Part shown: in pieces, positions 17,294-25,461 of the stretch | How the letters are laid out: every line of letters starts with the position of its first letter | Position numbering within the stretch: position 1 is the stretch's first letter | Assembly (NCBI GenBank): GCA_018376135.1 | Contig: JAHABX010000011.1 | Span: 1 to 64,000 of the forward strand | Reading direction: 5' to 3' | DNA length: 64,000 nucleotides | From: Clostridiales bacterium | Lineage (GTDB): Bacteria > Bacillota > Clostridia > Lachnospirales > Lachnospiraceae | Translations under genes and position numbers: made by a program | The notes under the pieces: generated by a model | Seen by the model: the letters and a program-made list of their open reading frames with translations, nothing else | What the model was told of the DNA's origin: nothing | The model's database searches: none

Positions 17294-18481
17294 TCACGGT
17301 TTAATTCTGTTCTTTGCATCCTCAATAACAGAGATCTCTGCTCCGATATTGGTATTGACCTTTACTTCTCCGTTCACGATCTTTTCTTCCAGGTCTGTCA
17401 TGTATTCCTGAATATCAGTCGGGACGATCTTCTCGTAGTTTTCATTCTTTGCGATGGATACCATGCCCTCTTTCAGACCAAGAGCCTCTGTCTCACCAAA
17501 CGGTAATGTACCATCCACATATCTTTCGATGATATTGTAAACACAGTTGTCAACGCTCTTCATAACAGAAGTCAGCACTGCTTCTGCCTGCTCCGGATCT
17601 GTATCCTTGAATAAGCTGTACTGGTCATCATCTACACCGATCGCATAAACGCCGGATTCCTTACAGCCTTCCAGAACTCCGAGTCCTGCACCTGCTGCTA
17701 CCTGGAATACCACATCCGCTCCCTGATTGATCTGGGACAGGCACATCTCCTTACCCTTTGCAGCGTCTGAGAAGTTTCCAATATAAGAGATCAGCATCCT
17801 GGTCTCCGGATCCGCGTACTCGCATCCTTCAATATAGCCCAGAAGGAAGTCGTTAATAATAACGTTGTCTCCTCCTGCAATAAAGCCGATCACCTTCTCA
17901 GCATTTACATGCTCATCGCCTTCCAGAGATGACATTTTTGCCCCCAGTGCGCCTGCAAGGAAGGATGCCTCATTCTGCTTAAAGGTTACAGAGTAGACAT
18001 TTGACAGATCTGCTGCAGAATAGTTAATATCTGAATCATAGATCACAAACTTCTTGTCCGGATAATCCGGTGCAACCTTTTCAATGATCTCCTTTACATC
18101 TGCACTGTTTACGATCAGAATGTCGCAGTCCGGATCCTCTGCAAACTCAATAATGGACGGCTCATATTTTGTGGTATCATAGTTATTCTCAACCAGAGTA
18201 CCAACTACGCCAAAATCCTGTTCTGCCTTCTGAAGTCCTGCATATGCCAGGTCGTTAAAGGACTTGTCGCCGATCGTTCCGTTTACAATCAGAGCCACCC
18301 CAATCTCCTCGTCTGCCGCCGGAGCTGCATCAGCCTCCTTTTCTTCCGTATCTGTTTCCTCCTGTCCCTGGCTTGTCTCTGTCTCTGCAGGTTCTTTTTC
18401 CCCGGATGAACCACAGCCTGCCAGAGCAGATGCTGCCATTGCAATTACCAGCCCAATAGTTACCAATGTCTTTCTTTTCAT
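17294..18481 (-). CDS. BMP-family nucleoside-binding lipoprotein
   Basis: Substrate-binding component of the ABC importer, anchored outside the cell. A type II signal peptide ends in LAGC (lipid-modified C23), followed by an acidic Glu/Thr/Ala linker to about residue 58 and then the Bmp/PnrA fold: IGVALIVNGTIGDKSFNDLAYAG is the family's opening, with later GFIAGGDN and YAIGVDDDQ. PnrA-like proteins bind purine nucleosides. The length, 395 residues, includes the long linker. Start has AAGGAGAGG upstream. Directly follows lacI on the same strand, with an operator-like TAAAACGTTTTA in the gap. Confidence 0.93.
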   Translation of the reverse strand: MKRKTLVTIGLVIAMAASALAGCGSSGEKEPAETETSQGQEETDTEEKEADAAPAADEEIGVALIVNGTIGDKSFNDLAYAGLQKAEQDFGVVGTLVENNYDTTKYEPSIIEFAEDPDCDILIVNSADVKEIIEKVAPDYPDKKFVIYDSDINYSAADLSNVYSVTFKQNEASFLAGALGAKMSSLEGDEHVNAEKVIGFIAGGDNVIINDFLLGYIEGCEYADPETRMLISYIGNFSDAAKGKEMCLSQINQGADVVFQVAAGAGLGVLEGCKESGVYAIGVDDDQYSLFKDTDPEQAEAVLTSVMKSVDNCVYNIIERYVDGTLPFGETEALGLKEGMVSIAKNENYEKIVPTDIQEYMTDLEEKIVNGEVKVNTNIGAEISVIEDAKNRIKP

Positions 18482-18514
18482 TTTTTCCTCTCCTTTTTGA
18501 GTGACTTTATTACA

Positions 18515-18536
18515 AAATGCTGCTGATACAGCATTT
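18515..18536 (-). promoter_or_regulatory. Dyad in the BMP gene leader
   Basis: AAATGCTG-ctgata-CAGCATTT: 8-bp perfect arms with a 6-base centre, 34 bases before the lipoprotein start. It may fold in RNA as a leader hairpin or be a second regulator's site; it does not resemble the AAAACGTTTT operator. Confidence 0.45.
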
Positions 18537-18546
18537 ATGCACTAAC

Positions 18547-18561
18547 TAAAACGTTTTATTA
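18547..18561. promoter_or_regulatory. LacI-type operator, BMP operon 1
   Basis: TAAAACGTTTTATTA contains the perfect palindrome AAAACGTTTT with a central CpG, typical of LacI-family operators. It is in the gap between lacI and the binding-protein gene. No convincing -35/-10 pair was found around it, so part of the operon's expression may come from the lacI promoter. Confidence 0.65.
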
Positions 18562-18580
18562 AGCAGTAAAAAAACCTCCC

Positions 18581-19588
18581 TTACTGTATTTCCAAAACGC
18601 TTTTTCTCTTAACAAGTGACAGCTCATATTTTTCGCTTCTTACTTTTCCCACTCCTCCATCCTTTACAGACTGGATCAAAAGCTCTGCCGCTCCCTCTCC
18701 CATCTCAAACAGAGGCTGGCGGATGGTCGTAAGCGGCGGATACATCAGTGATGCCATAGCGATATCATCAAAGCCTGCCACTGAAATATCTTCCGGAATA
18801 CGGATCCCATTCTCCTGCAGATAGTTGCAGGCTCCGATTGCAGTCAGATCATTAAAGGCAAAAATCGCCGTACAGTCAGTTGTGCTCAAAACAGCAGCCG
18901 CGTTCCTGCCGCCTTCTACAGTATAATCGCCTTCAATGATCAGATCATTCCAATCCAGACCATACTCTGCCATAGCCGCCTTATAGCCGCTTAACCTTCT
19001 TCTGGAGCTGGCAAACTCCGAAGAACCTGTAATACACGCAATCTTCTTATGTCCACAGGAGATCAGATACTCGGTCATCATCCTGGCTCCTGCATAGTTA
19101 TCCACACTGATATTCGAAAAACAGGGCTCTGTCATATTCGCATCCAGTACCACAAACGGAAGACGGCTCTTCAATAAGAAGTCAACGTTCTTCTCACTCA
19201 GGACATACGCTCCTGCAATGATCCCATCGATCCCCGATTCATATAATCTCTTAAACTGTTCCCTGATCTGGTCCTGATCCTGACCTCCGTCGCACAGGAT
19301 CATATTGAAGCCTTCCTTTGCGGCATACCGGCTGATTCCCTTTGCGATCTCCGGGAAGAACGGGTTACATATATCATCTACCAGATATGCGATCGTATAG
19401 CTTTTCTTCGTAACCATCGCACGTGCAATACGATTCGGCACATATCCTGACCTCCGGATCACTTCCTGCACTCTCTCATAGGTCTCCTGTGAATATCCAA
19501 ACGGCTGATTATTAATGATCCTGGAAACAGTTCCTATAGAAACACCTGCCTGTTCCGCAATTTCTTTGATCGTAATTCCTCTTTCCAC
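18581..19588 (-). CDS. LacI-family transcriptional repressor
   Basis: A 335-residue regulator. The N-terminal helix-turn-helix ITIKEIAEQAGVSIGTVSRIIN is followed by the hinge-helix YVPNRIARAM and a periplasmic-binding-protein-like sensor (IAYLVDDICNPFFPEIAKGI ... GYKAAMAEYG ... VAGFDDIAMASLMYPPLTTIRQP). The start codon appears to be GTG with GAGGG close upstream. The gene has its own promoter with an operator-like site just after the -10, suggesting autoregulation, and is followed by the nucleoside importer operon. The likely inducer is a nucleoside, ribose or base; unknown. Confidence 0.93.
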   Translation of the reverse strand: MERGITIKEIAEQAGVSIGTVSRIINNQPFGYSQETYERVQEVIRRSGYVPNRIARAMVTKKSYTIAYLVDDICNPFFPEIAKGISRYAAKEGFNMILCDGGQDQDQIREQFKRLYESGIDGIIAGAYVLSEKNVDFLLKSRLPFVVLDANMTEPCFSNISVDNYAGARMMTEYLISCGHKKIACITGSSEFASSRRRLSGYKAAMAEYGLDWNDLIIEGDYTVEGGRNAAAVLSTTDCTAIFAFNDLTAIGACNYLQENGIRIPEDISVAGFDDIAMASLMYPPLTTIRQPLFEMGEGAAELLIQSVKDGGVGKVRSEKYELSLVKRKSVLEIQ

Positions 19589-19619
19589 TTTTCCCTCGCC
19601 CGTTTTTGCATTTTATAGA

Positions 19620-19660
19620 TAAAACGCTTTATTATGTGTTTTTCACTTTTTCTATGTCAA
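19620..19660 (-). promoter_or_regulatory. Promoter of lacI with operator at its start site
   Basis: Minus-strand TTGACA (19655-19660) and CATAAT (19631-19636) are 18 bases apart. Immediately downstream lies TAAAGCGTTTTA (19620-19631), one base different from the perfect operator found elsewhere in the island, where a bound repressor would block the start of transcription. Confidence 0.7.
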
Positions 19661-19755
19661 CCATAACAATATTGCACAGAAATGTCAATAGCTTTTTTAT
19701 TTTTCTCGTCATTTTATTTATTTTTATCTGATTTTTCTTTTTATTTTTATAGATA

Positions 19756-19804
19756 TTGACATTTCATCCATTCCATCTTATGATATTTGTAAGTAAAACG
19801 TTTT
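19756..19804 (+). promoter_or_regulatory. Promoter and operator of the cupin-allB-garR operon
   Basis: TTGACA (19756-19761) and TATGAT (19779-19784) are exactly 17 bases apart. The perfect palindrome AAAACGTTTT (19795-19804) covers the expected transcription start, a classical repression geometry. The same site type precedes lacI on the other strand 165 bases away. Confidence 0.82.
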
Positions 19805-19837
19805 CTTAATTTTATCATTCAAAAGGAGGGCTTTATA

Positions 19838-20188
19838 ATGTTTGTCAACAAAGAGGAAATTTTAACCACGCAGATGCCGGATGGCGTAGTGAGACGCATG
19901 CTTGGCTATGGAGATAAGATCATGGCATGCGAGATGATCTTCCCAAAGGGTGCCTATGTAGAACCCCACTGCCACAGCGACCACCAGCAGATGGTCTATG
20001 TGCTCCGCGGAAAATTTGAACTGCAGTGCGGCGACGAAAAGCGGATCATGCTTCCGGGAGATCTGTGCTACTGTGCATACAATGAGATCCACGCAACGCT
20101 TTCTCTGGAAGATGATTCTGCGATCCTTGATGTCCACACCCCTTTAAGACAGGATATCATTGATGAAAGCAGGGAAAAAGGAGTATAA
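19838..20188 (+). CDS. Single-domain cupin protein
   Basis: A 116-residue cupin. The two metal motifs are recognisable: PHCHSDHQQMVYVLRGKFEL (H44, H46 and a following Q/E position) and NEIHATLS (H85). Small cupins bind a metal and act as isomerases, dioxygenases, lyases or sensors; the reaction is not readable. It opens an operon with a cyclic amidohydrolase and a hydroxyacid dehydrogenase, so a role on a ring-opened purine or hydantoin-like intermediate is plausible. It is far shorter than the two-cupin ureidoglycine aminohydrolase AllE, so that name is not applied. AGGAGG-type ribosome site. Confidence 0.85.
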   Translation: MFVNKEEILTTQMPDGVVRRMLGYGDKIMACEMIFPKGAYVEPHCHSDHQQMVYVLRGKFELQCGDEKRIMLPGDLCYCAYNEIHATLSLEDDSAILDVHTPLRQDIIDESREKGV

Positions 20189-20190
20189 AT

Positions 20191-21552
20191 ATGGATACAC
20201 TGATCTATGGCGGAACCCTTGTCACTCCTTTCCATTCTCAGAAGGTCAATCTGGGAATCACGAACGGAAAAATATCTGAGATACTGGATCCCGGGATCCT
20301 GCCGGAAGCCGCGCACACCATTGATGCCGCCGGAAAATATATCATTCCCGGAGTCATCGACGAGCATGTACATTTCAACGATCCCGGCACCACCTTCCGC
20401 GGCGATTTTGAGCACGGAACAGCAGCCTGTGCGGTAGGCGGCATTACGACAGCCATCGCAATGCCCACCAACACCCCTCTTATTCTGGATCTGGAGTCAC
20501 TTTCACAGACACTGGACACCTATCAGGGAAGAGGCTATGTGGATTATGCGGTACACGGCGGAGTCGATCTCACCAATGCGGACAAGATTGAGGAGCTTTG
20601 GCTCCATTCCGGAATCGCTGCCGTGAAAGCATTTATGTGCTACTCTTCTCCCGATATGGGCTGGGTCAGAGACGATATCCTGTTCCGTACCATGAGAACC
20701 CTGGCAAAGCTCAACGCAACCATGATCATCCACGCAGAGAACAACGAGCTGATCTCTCTTGCAGAATCCGAACTGAAAGCACAGGGAAAATGTGATGGTC
20801 TTGCCCATTGTCAGTCCCATCCTGCTGCCGCAGAGGAAGAAGCCATCCGCAGAGTCGTATATTTTGTGGAACAGACCGGACTCACCACCGTGATTCCCCA
20901 CGTCAGTACAGCCGAAGGCTTAAAGGCAATCAAGGAAGCTCATGACCGCGGTGTGCCTGTCTACGCGGAAACCTGCGCGCAGTATATGACCTTTACCGAG
21001 CATGATGTACAGGAAAAGGGACCGTTCCTGAAATTCACTCCGCCGGTACACTCCGAAGAGAACCGCCAGTCCATACTGGAACTTCTCAGGAAGGGATACG
21101 TCAACACCATAGGCTCTGACCATTCTCCCTATTCTATAGAAGAAAAGCTGGCAGGTATGGACTGCATCTGGAATTCCCCCAACGGAATACCCGGACTGGA
21201 GGTTTTGCTTCCTTCTCTGCTAAACGCAGTCAACGATGGCTGGCTTACCCTGGAAAAGCTTGTGGAGCTCACCAGCTACAACCCTGCAAAGTTGTATCAG
21301 CTTCCAGGTAAAGGACAGCTTTCTGCTGGCTACGATGCCGATCTTGTAATCGTCGATATGGAAAAGGAGTTTACCTACACAGAAGATCTGATCCAATGCA
21401 AAAATAAATGGTCGCCATTTACAGGAAAAACATTCAGAGGCTGCCCGGTCTTAACAATGGTACGCGGCAGAATCGTCGCTGAAAATTTCCGTTTAACCGG
21501 AGAAAAGGGATATGGAAAATATATTGAGCGTCCCAAAAATCAGGAAGTATAA
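20191..21552 (+). CDS. allB: Cyclic amidohydrolase, allantoinase/dihydropyrimidinase type
   Basis: A 453-residue metal-dependent amidohydrolase (TIM barrel) that opens cyclic amide rings. The complete binuclear metal set is visible: H59 and H61 in DEHVHFNDPG, carboxylated K146 in AVKAFMCY, H181 in IIHAENNE, H237 in IPHVSTAE and D310 in GSDHSPY. The DEHVHFNDPG form favours allantoinase over dihydroorotase; hydantoinase/dihydropyrimidinase is the alternative. Its start is 2 bases after the cupin stop with AAGGAG inside the cupin gene's end, so the two are translationally coupled. No allantoate amidohydrolase or glyoxylate carboligase is nearby, so the substrate need not be allantoin. Confidence 0.85.
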   Translation: MDTLIYGGTLVTPFHSQKVNLGITNGKISEILDPGILPEAAHTIDAAGKYIIPGVIDEHVHFNDPGTTFRGDFEHGTAACAVGGITTAIAMPTNTPLILDLESLSQTLDTYQGRGYVDYAVHGGVDLTNADKIEELWLHSGIAAVKAFMCYSSPDMGWVRDDILFRTMRTLAKLNATMIIHAENNELISLAESELKAQGKCDGLAHCQSHPAAAEEEAIRRVVYFVEQTGLTTVIPHVSTAEGLKAIKEAHDRGVPVYAETCAQYMTFTEHDVQEKGPFLKFTPPVHSEENRQSILELLRKGYVNTIGSDHSPYSIEEKLAGMDCIWNSPNGIPGLEVLLPSLLNAVNDGWLTLEKLVELTSYNPAKLYQLPGKGQLSAGYDADLVIVDMEKEFTYTEDLIQCKNKWSPFTGKTFRGCPVLTMVRGRIVAENFRLTGEKGYGKYIERPKNQEV

Positions 21553-21582
21553 TACAAGACACAGTACGGAGAGGAATCAACT

Positions 21583-22461
21583 ATGAAAATCGGATTTATC
21601 GGTCTTGGAATCATGGGAAAGCCCATGGCCAAAAATTTATTAAAAGCAGGATATGAAGTGATCGGCTATGACCACCACCAGGAAAACATGGATGAGCTGG
21701 CAGGTGCCGGCGGAAGCTTCCGGCGGTCTGAAGGCGAGGTTGCCAAAGAGAGCGACGTGATCATCACCATGCTCCCCAACGGTCCTCAGGTAAAGGACGC
21801 CGTGATGAGTGAAAACGGCATTTTACATCATGCCAGCCCCGGATGTATCCTCATTGATATGAGCTCCATTGCTCCTCTTGTTTCACAGGAGCTTTCCAGA
21901 GCCTGCAGCGAAAAGGGCGTCTATATGCTGGACGCCCCCGTATCCGGCGGAGAACCAAAGGCGATCGACGGAACCCTTTCTATTATGGTGGGCGGCGACA
22001 AGGAAATATTTGATAAAGTCTATGATCTTCTGCTGTGCATGGGATCCAGTGCCGTTCATTGCGGCGGCATCGGAGCCGGGAATACAACCAAGCTTGCGAA
22101 TCAGGTGATCGTTGCTGTAAATATTGCAGCTGCAGCGGAAGCATTTATGCTTTCCACCAGGGCAGGTGTGGACCCGCAGAAGGTATTCCATGCCATCCGG
22201 GGCGGACTGGCAGGCTCCACGGTAATGGATGCCAAGATCCCAATGATCATTGCCAGGAATTTTGCTCCCGGATTCCGCATCGATCTTCATATCAAGGATC
22301 TGACCAATGCGCTCGAAACCGCACACAGCGTAGGATCTCCGCTTCCCCTGGCATCTCAGGTAATGGAGATGATGCAGGTTCTTCGCGCGGACGGATGCGG
22401 CAGTGATGATCACAGTGCACTTGCCAAATATTATGAAAAGCTTACCGGGGAGAACATATAA
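21583..22461 (+). CDS. garR: Beta-hydroxyacid dehydrogenase, tartronate semialdehyde reductase-like
   Basis: A 292-residue NAD(P)-dependent dehydrogenase of the 3-hydroxyisobutyrate/2-hydroxy-3-oxopropionate family. Seen: the nucleotide fold GFIGLGIMGKPMAKNL (4-19), the substrate motif DAPVSGGEPKA (117-127) and the catalytic lysine K170 in GNTTKLANQ. In enterobacteria this family reduces tartronate semialdehyde at the end of allantoin/glyoxylate use, which matches the allantoinase-like neighbour; but glyoxylate carboligase, needed for that route, is not in the window, so 3-hydroxyisobutyrate dehydrogenase or another semialdehyde reductase is possible. Last gene of the operon. Confidence 0.85.
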   Translation: MKIGFIGLGIMGKPMAKNLLKAGYEVIGYDHHQENMDELAGAGGSFRRSEGEVAKESDVIITMLPNGPQVKDAVMSENGILHHASPGCILIDMSSIAPLVSQELSRACSEKGVYMLDAPVSGGEPKAIDGTLSIMVGGDKEIFDKVYDLLLCMGSSAVHCGGIGAGNTTKLANQVIVAVNIAAAAEAFMLSTRAGVDPQKVFHAIRGGLAGSTVMDAKIPMIIARNFAPGFRIDLHIKDLTNALETAHSVGSPLPLASQVMEMMQVLRADGCGSDDHSALAKYYEKLTGENI

Positions 22462-22516
22462 TTTTTCAAAGCATACGACAAGTATCTGTGCGAAACCTGA
22501 GTAGATTTAAAATCCG

Positions 22517-22552
22517 AGTCGGGGTATAATGATATGCCCCGGCTTTCCTTTT
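22517..22552 (+). terminator. Terminator of the cupin-allB-garR operon
   Basis: AGTCGGGG and CCCCGGCT pair (one G-T) around a 12-base loop and are followed by the T-rich TTCCTTTT, about 55 bases after the dehydrogenase stop. Confidence 0.7.
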
Positions 22553-22580
22553 CTCCTTCAGCAGATTCACAAACAAAAGA

Positions 22581-23264
22581 TTAATATATTTCACAAATTG
22601 CAATTTCATTGCATAACATGTTCAGCCCTTGTTCATCAATGATCTTATAGCTGCCTCCTGCCTTTTCCAGATAACCATCTACAACAAAGTCGCAAAACAG
22701 TTTTTCCAGATGTCGATAGCTGATACCAAGACTGCTTGCCGCATCCACCTTTCGAACACTATAGCTATTCTGGATCGAATTGTCCAAAACAAAACGCGCA
22801 AGACGCACTGAAGCGCTATACCCTCGATCAATAGCCAGCTGAGCAATCGCAGTACGTTCCTTTCTACCCAGAAGCATACAAAGATTTTTCAGAAAAACAG
22901 CATTACTCATAAGGCTTTCACGTGCCTCATCCATCCCAACCGCAAACACAGTCAGATCGCTTTTGGCAACAACCTGAAGCGGAACCAGTGATGTACTGAT
23001 CAATTCCATCTCTCCAAGTATATGAGGCTCCTTGAATGTATTAATGGTCAACGTCTTTCCATTCGGAAGAAAATGATACAGCTGAGTAACCCCCTCGATT
23101 ACATAATAGAAGTAACGGGGTGCCTCACCCTGGTGAATTAATATTTCATCCTTTTTTACATGAAACCATTCACCTCCTGCGATAAAATCTTCCGGAAAAA
23201 AATTCGTGGAACTTATTCTTTTTTGCAATTTTATTATCAGCTCATCATTCGCTATTTTTTTCAT
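22581..23264 (-). CDS. Crp/Fnr-family regulator, YeiL-like
   Basis: A 227-residue regulator: an N-terminal cyclic-nucleotide-binding-like beta-roll (GEWFHVKKDEILIHQGE ... GEMELISTS) and a C-terminal winged helix (VDAASSLGISYRHLEKLFCDF). The GE-ELI and LGISYRHL signatures resemble E. coli YeiL, a Crp/Fnr member encoded next to the nucleoside hydrolase rihB; here too it is divergent from a RihB-like hydrolase. A longer reading frame would add a hydrophobic N-terminus but would run into the divergent hydrolase gene; GGAGG 5 bases before MKKIANDE fixes the start. No cysteine cluster for Fnr-type iron-sulfur is present, and the effector is unknown. Confidence 0.85.
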   Translation of the reverse strand: MKKIANDELIIKLQKRISSTNFFPEDFIAGGEWFHVKKDEILIHQGEAPRYFYYVIEGVTQLYHFLPNGKTLTINTFKEPHILGEMELISTSLVPLQVVAKSDLTVFAVGMDEARESLMSNAVFLKNLCMLLGRKERTAIAQLAIDRGYSASVRLARFVLDNSIQNSYSVRKVDAASSLGISYRHLEKLFCDFVVDGYLEKAGGSYKIIDEQGLNMLCNEIAICEIY

Positions 23265-23293
23265 AAATGCCTCCAAATAGGATATATCACCTA

Positions 23294-23309
23294 ATCGTTT
23301 AAAAACGAT
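23294..23309. promoter_or_regulatory. Palindrome between YeiL-like regulator and RihB-like hydrolase
   Basis: ATCGTTT-aa-AAACGAT has two 7-bp perfect arms. It is 30 bases from the regulator start and 65 bases from the hydrolase start, a position from which it can control both. The ATCGTTT half also occurs in the operators near 31900, so it may bind the YeiL-like protein, a LacI protein, or both. Confidence 0.55.
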
Positions 23310-23373
23310 CCATGTTATATTAAACACAGCAAAAACCCAATGCACCAATACAGAAAGGAGAATCTTAGATACT

Positions 23374-24306
23374 ATGGGGAAAATAAAAATGATTTTAGAC
23401 TGTGACACCGGTCATGATGACGCTATTGCGCTGATGCTGGCAAGCAAGCACCCTGATCTTGAACTGCTCGGAGTCACAACCGTGTCCGGCAATGCACCAC
23501 TTGAGCACACTTTGCCAAATACCCTCCATGTCTGTCAGCTTCTGGAGCTGAATGTTCCTGTTTATGGAGGAATGGACAGACCAATGGTAAGAGACCGGTT
23601 TAATGCCACAAATGTTCATGGCGAAAGCGGTCTGGACGGTCCTGTATTTGGACCTCTTTTATATAAACCGCAAAAAGAACACGCGGTAGAGTACATCATC
23701 AGAACTTTGATGGAATCAGACGGTGACATTGTACTCGTCCCAACCGGTCCATTAACAAATATCGGAATGGCTCTTCGCCTGCAGCCGAAGATTGCAGAAA
23801 AAATCAGACGTATCGTAATGATGGGTGGTGCATACGGAATGGGGAATATCACACCGGCTGCCGAATTCAATATCTATGCCGACCCGGAGGCTGCCCATAT
23901 TGTATTTTCAAGCGGTATTCCAATCGTTATGATGGGGCTGGATCTGACAGAACAGGCTCTGGCAACCATGGAAATCATTACACGGATGGAAAATATCGGA
24001 AATAAAGCCGGAAAATTATTTGGAGATATGATGAGATTTACCTTCGTAAGCCAGAACGAATGCTTCGGTCTCGAAGCCGGTCCTGTTCATGATGTAACCG
24101 CCGTAGCTTATCTGGTTGCTCCGGAACTCTTCACCTTAAAAGAAATGAATGTACAAGTTGATATCAGCCATGGAATTTCTTATGGAAAAACCGTATGTGA
24201 TTTTAACAACAGTACCGATTTCCCCAAAAATGCATCCGTCGGCGTAACACTGGATGTTGCAAAATTCTGGGATCTGGTAGAAGAAATCATACGCAGGCAC
24301 ATATAA
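23374..24306 (+). CDS. Nucleoside hydrolase, RihB-like (pyrimidine-type)
   Basis: A 310-residue IUNH-family enzyme. Canonical features: DCDTGHDDA (9-17) for calcium, VHGESGLDGP with the family's HGxxGLxG loop, AEFNIYADPEAA and the catalytic histidine in GPVHDVTAV. The size and intact loop place it with RihA/RihB/IunH rather than with the divergent 333-residue hydrolases elsewhere in the window. Divergent from the YeiL-like regulator and monocistronic, ended by a terminator. Ribosome site GAAAGGAG 13 bases upstream is somewhat distant but the only one. Substrate preference (uridine/cytidine) is by analogy only. Confidence 0.92.
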   Translation: MGKIKMILDCDTGHDDAIALMLASKHPDLELLGVTTVSGNAPLEHTLPNTLHVCQLLELNVPVYGGMDRPMVRDRFNATNVHGESGLDGPVFGPLLYKPQKEHAVEYIIRTLMESDGDIVLVPTGPLTNIGMALRLQPKIAEKIRRIVMMGGAYGMGNITPAAEFNIYADPEAAHIVFSSGIPIVMMGLDLTEQALATMEIITRMENIGNKAGKLFGDMMRFTFVSQNECFGLEAGPVHDVTAVAYLVAPELFTLKEMNVQVDISHGISYGKTVCDFNNSTDFPKNASVGVTLDVAKFWDLVEEIIRRHI

Positions 24307-24336
24307 ACTGGATTTCACAGTTCAACATCGTCAAAC

Positions 24337-24376
24337 AAGCCTTCAAGCCGGACAATTTCCAACGGCTTGAAGGCTT
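24337..24376. terminator. Terminator between convergent hydrolase genes
   Basis: AAGCCTTCAAGCCG and CGGCTTGAAGGCTT form a 14-bp perfect stem with a 12-base loop; the plus-strand side is followed by ATTATTTATT. It lies between the stops of two convergent nucleoside hydrolase genes. Confidence 0.82.
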
Positions 24377-24412
24377 ATTATTTATTCATTCTGTCTCATT
24401 ATATCTCAGCCA

Positions 24413-25423
24413 TTATTTCGTGCAGCTATTTCCTGCCAGTTTAATTGTTTCTTTTAACAATTTGACAAATCTTTCTCTGTCACATCCAAATGCAAAGTGA
24501 ATATTAGGCGGATTATCCGGGTAAACACGACAGTCTACCATGGTTCTTCCGTCACAGATTCCTCCGCTGAAGTCCACGTCCACACGTCTCCACTGCACAT
24601 CCTGCAGCACATCTGGATCAATTACCGCTGCCACCGCCAGTGCATCATGCGGCGGGGTAGATCCCGCTATCTTCTGAGGCTGGAACATATCATATGCTTT
24701 GATTCTCTGATCCAGCAGATCTGCAACTGCTCTTGCCACAGGGCTTCCAAATTCACGGATCTCCTGACTTTCTTCTGCAGTCACATCTCCCTCATGGGTT
24801 GCATCAAGAGGAACCATCAGAATATCACAGCCGGATGTCAGAACAATCTGAGCGGCCTCCGGATCCTTCCAGATATTAAATTCAGCAGAAGAAGTTCTGT
24901 TAGACTTATTATGTCCTCCACCCATAATAACGATTTTCTTTATTTTTTCTTTAATCCTTGGTTCCGCTCTCATCGCAACCGCAATATTGGTCAGCGGGCC
25001 TACCGGAATCAAAGTAATGTCTCCGTCGGAATTCATTAATGTATCAACCAGATACATAACCGCCGACTTCTCCTGCTCCTTCGTGACAGACGGGGGAATC
25101 ACATCCAGATATTCCCTATGATAGGTGATCAGTTCCCCTTCCACAATTTTCTTTGTCGGTGCCTGCCGGCTTTCTGCATGTCTCTCTGGAATCAACTCTG
25201 CCACCATCGGCTCTTCACATCCGCGATATACGGGAACTTTATCTCCGACTCCAAGCAGATCCACTACTCTCAATGTATTTTCTGTTGTATTCGGAACCGG
25301 TTGATTTCCGTTCACTGTCGTAATCCCCAGCACCTCCAGATCCGGATGTAGCACCGCCATCATAATAGCAATCGCATCGTCTGAACCAGTATCCACATCT
25401 AAAATCACCTTTGTCTTCTCCAT
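24413..25423 (-). CDS. Nucleoside hydrolase (IUNH family), divergent subtype
   Basis: A 336-residue hydrolase nearly identical in layout to the one at 11657-12658: DVDTGSDDA, the RHAESRQAPTKK insert in place of HGxxGLxG, MGGGH, AEFNIWKDPEAA and STPPHDA. AAGGAG 7 bases upstream fixes MEKTKVILDVDTG as start; an earlier ATG is rejected. Codon use is visibly more AT-rich than in the paralogue, although the proteins match over long stretches, so the copies have lived in different contexts or one arrived by transfer. Last gene of the second importer operon, after the SatP-like membrane protein. Confidence 0.92.
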   Translation of the reverse strand: MEKTKVILDVDTGSDDAIAIMMAVLHPDLEVLGITTVNGNQPVPNTTENTLRVVDLLGVGDKVPVYRGCEEPMVAELIPERHAESRQAPTKKIVEGELITYHREYLDVIPPSVTKEQEKSAVMYLVDTLMNSDGDITLIPVGPLTNIAVAMRAEPRIKEKIKKIVIMGGGHNKSNRTSSAEFNIWKDPEAAQIVLTSGCDILMVPLDATHEGDVTAEESQEIREFGSPVARAVADLLDQRIKAYDMFQPQKIAGSTPPHDALAVAAVIDPDVLQDVQWRRVDVDFSGGICDGRTMVDCRVYPDNPPNIHFAFGCDRERFVKLLKETIKLAGNSCTK

Positions 25424-25461
25424 ATAACTTCTCCTTTCGCCAATCAACAATATATTCGTTT

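Noticed and set aside
19838..20188. Ureidoglycine aminohydrolase (AllE) for the cupin gene
   Set aside because: AllE is a two-cupin protein more than twice this size; a specific name is not justified.
22581..23408. Longer Crp/Fnr product with hydrophobic N-terminus
   Set aside because: The extension overlaps the divergent hydrolase gene and lacks a ribosome site; GGAGG supports the shorter start.
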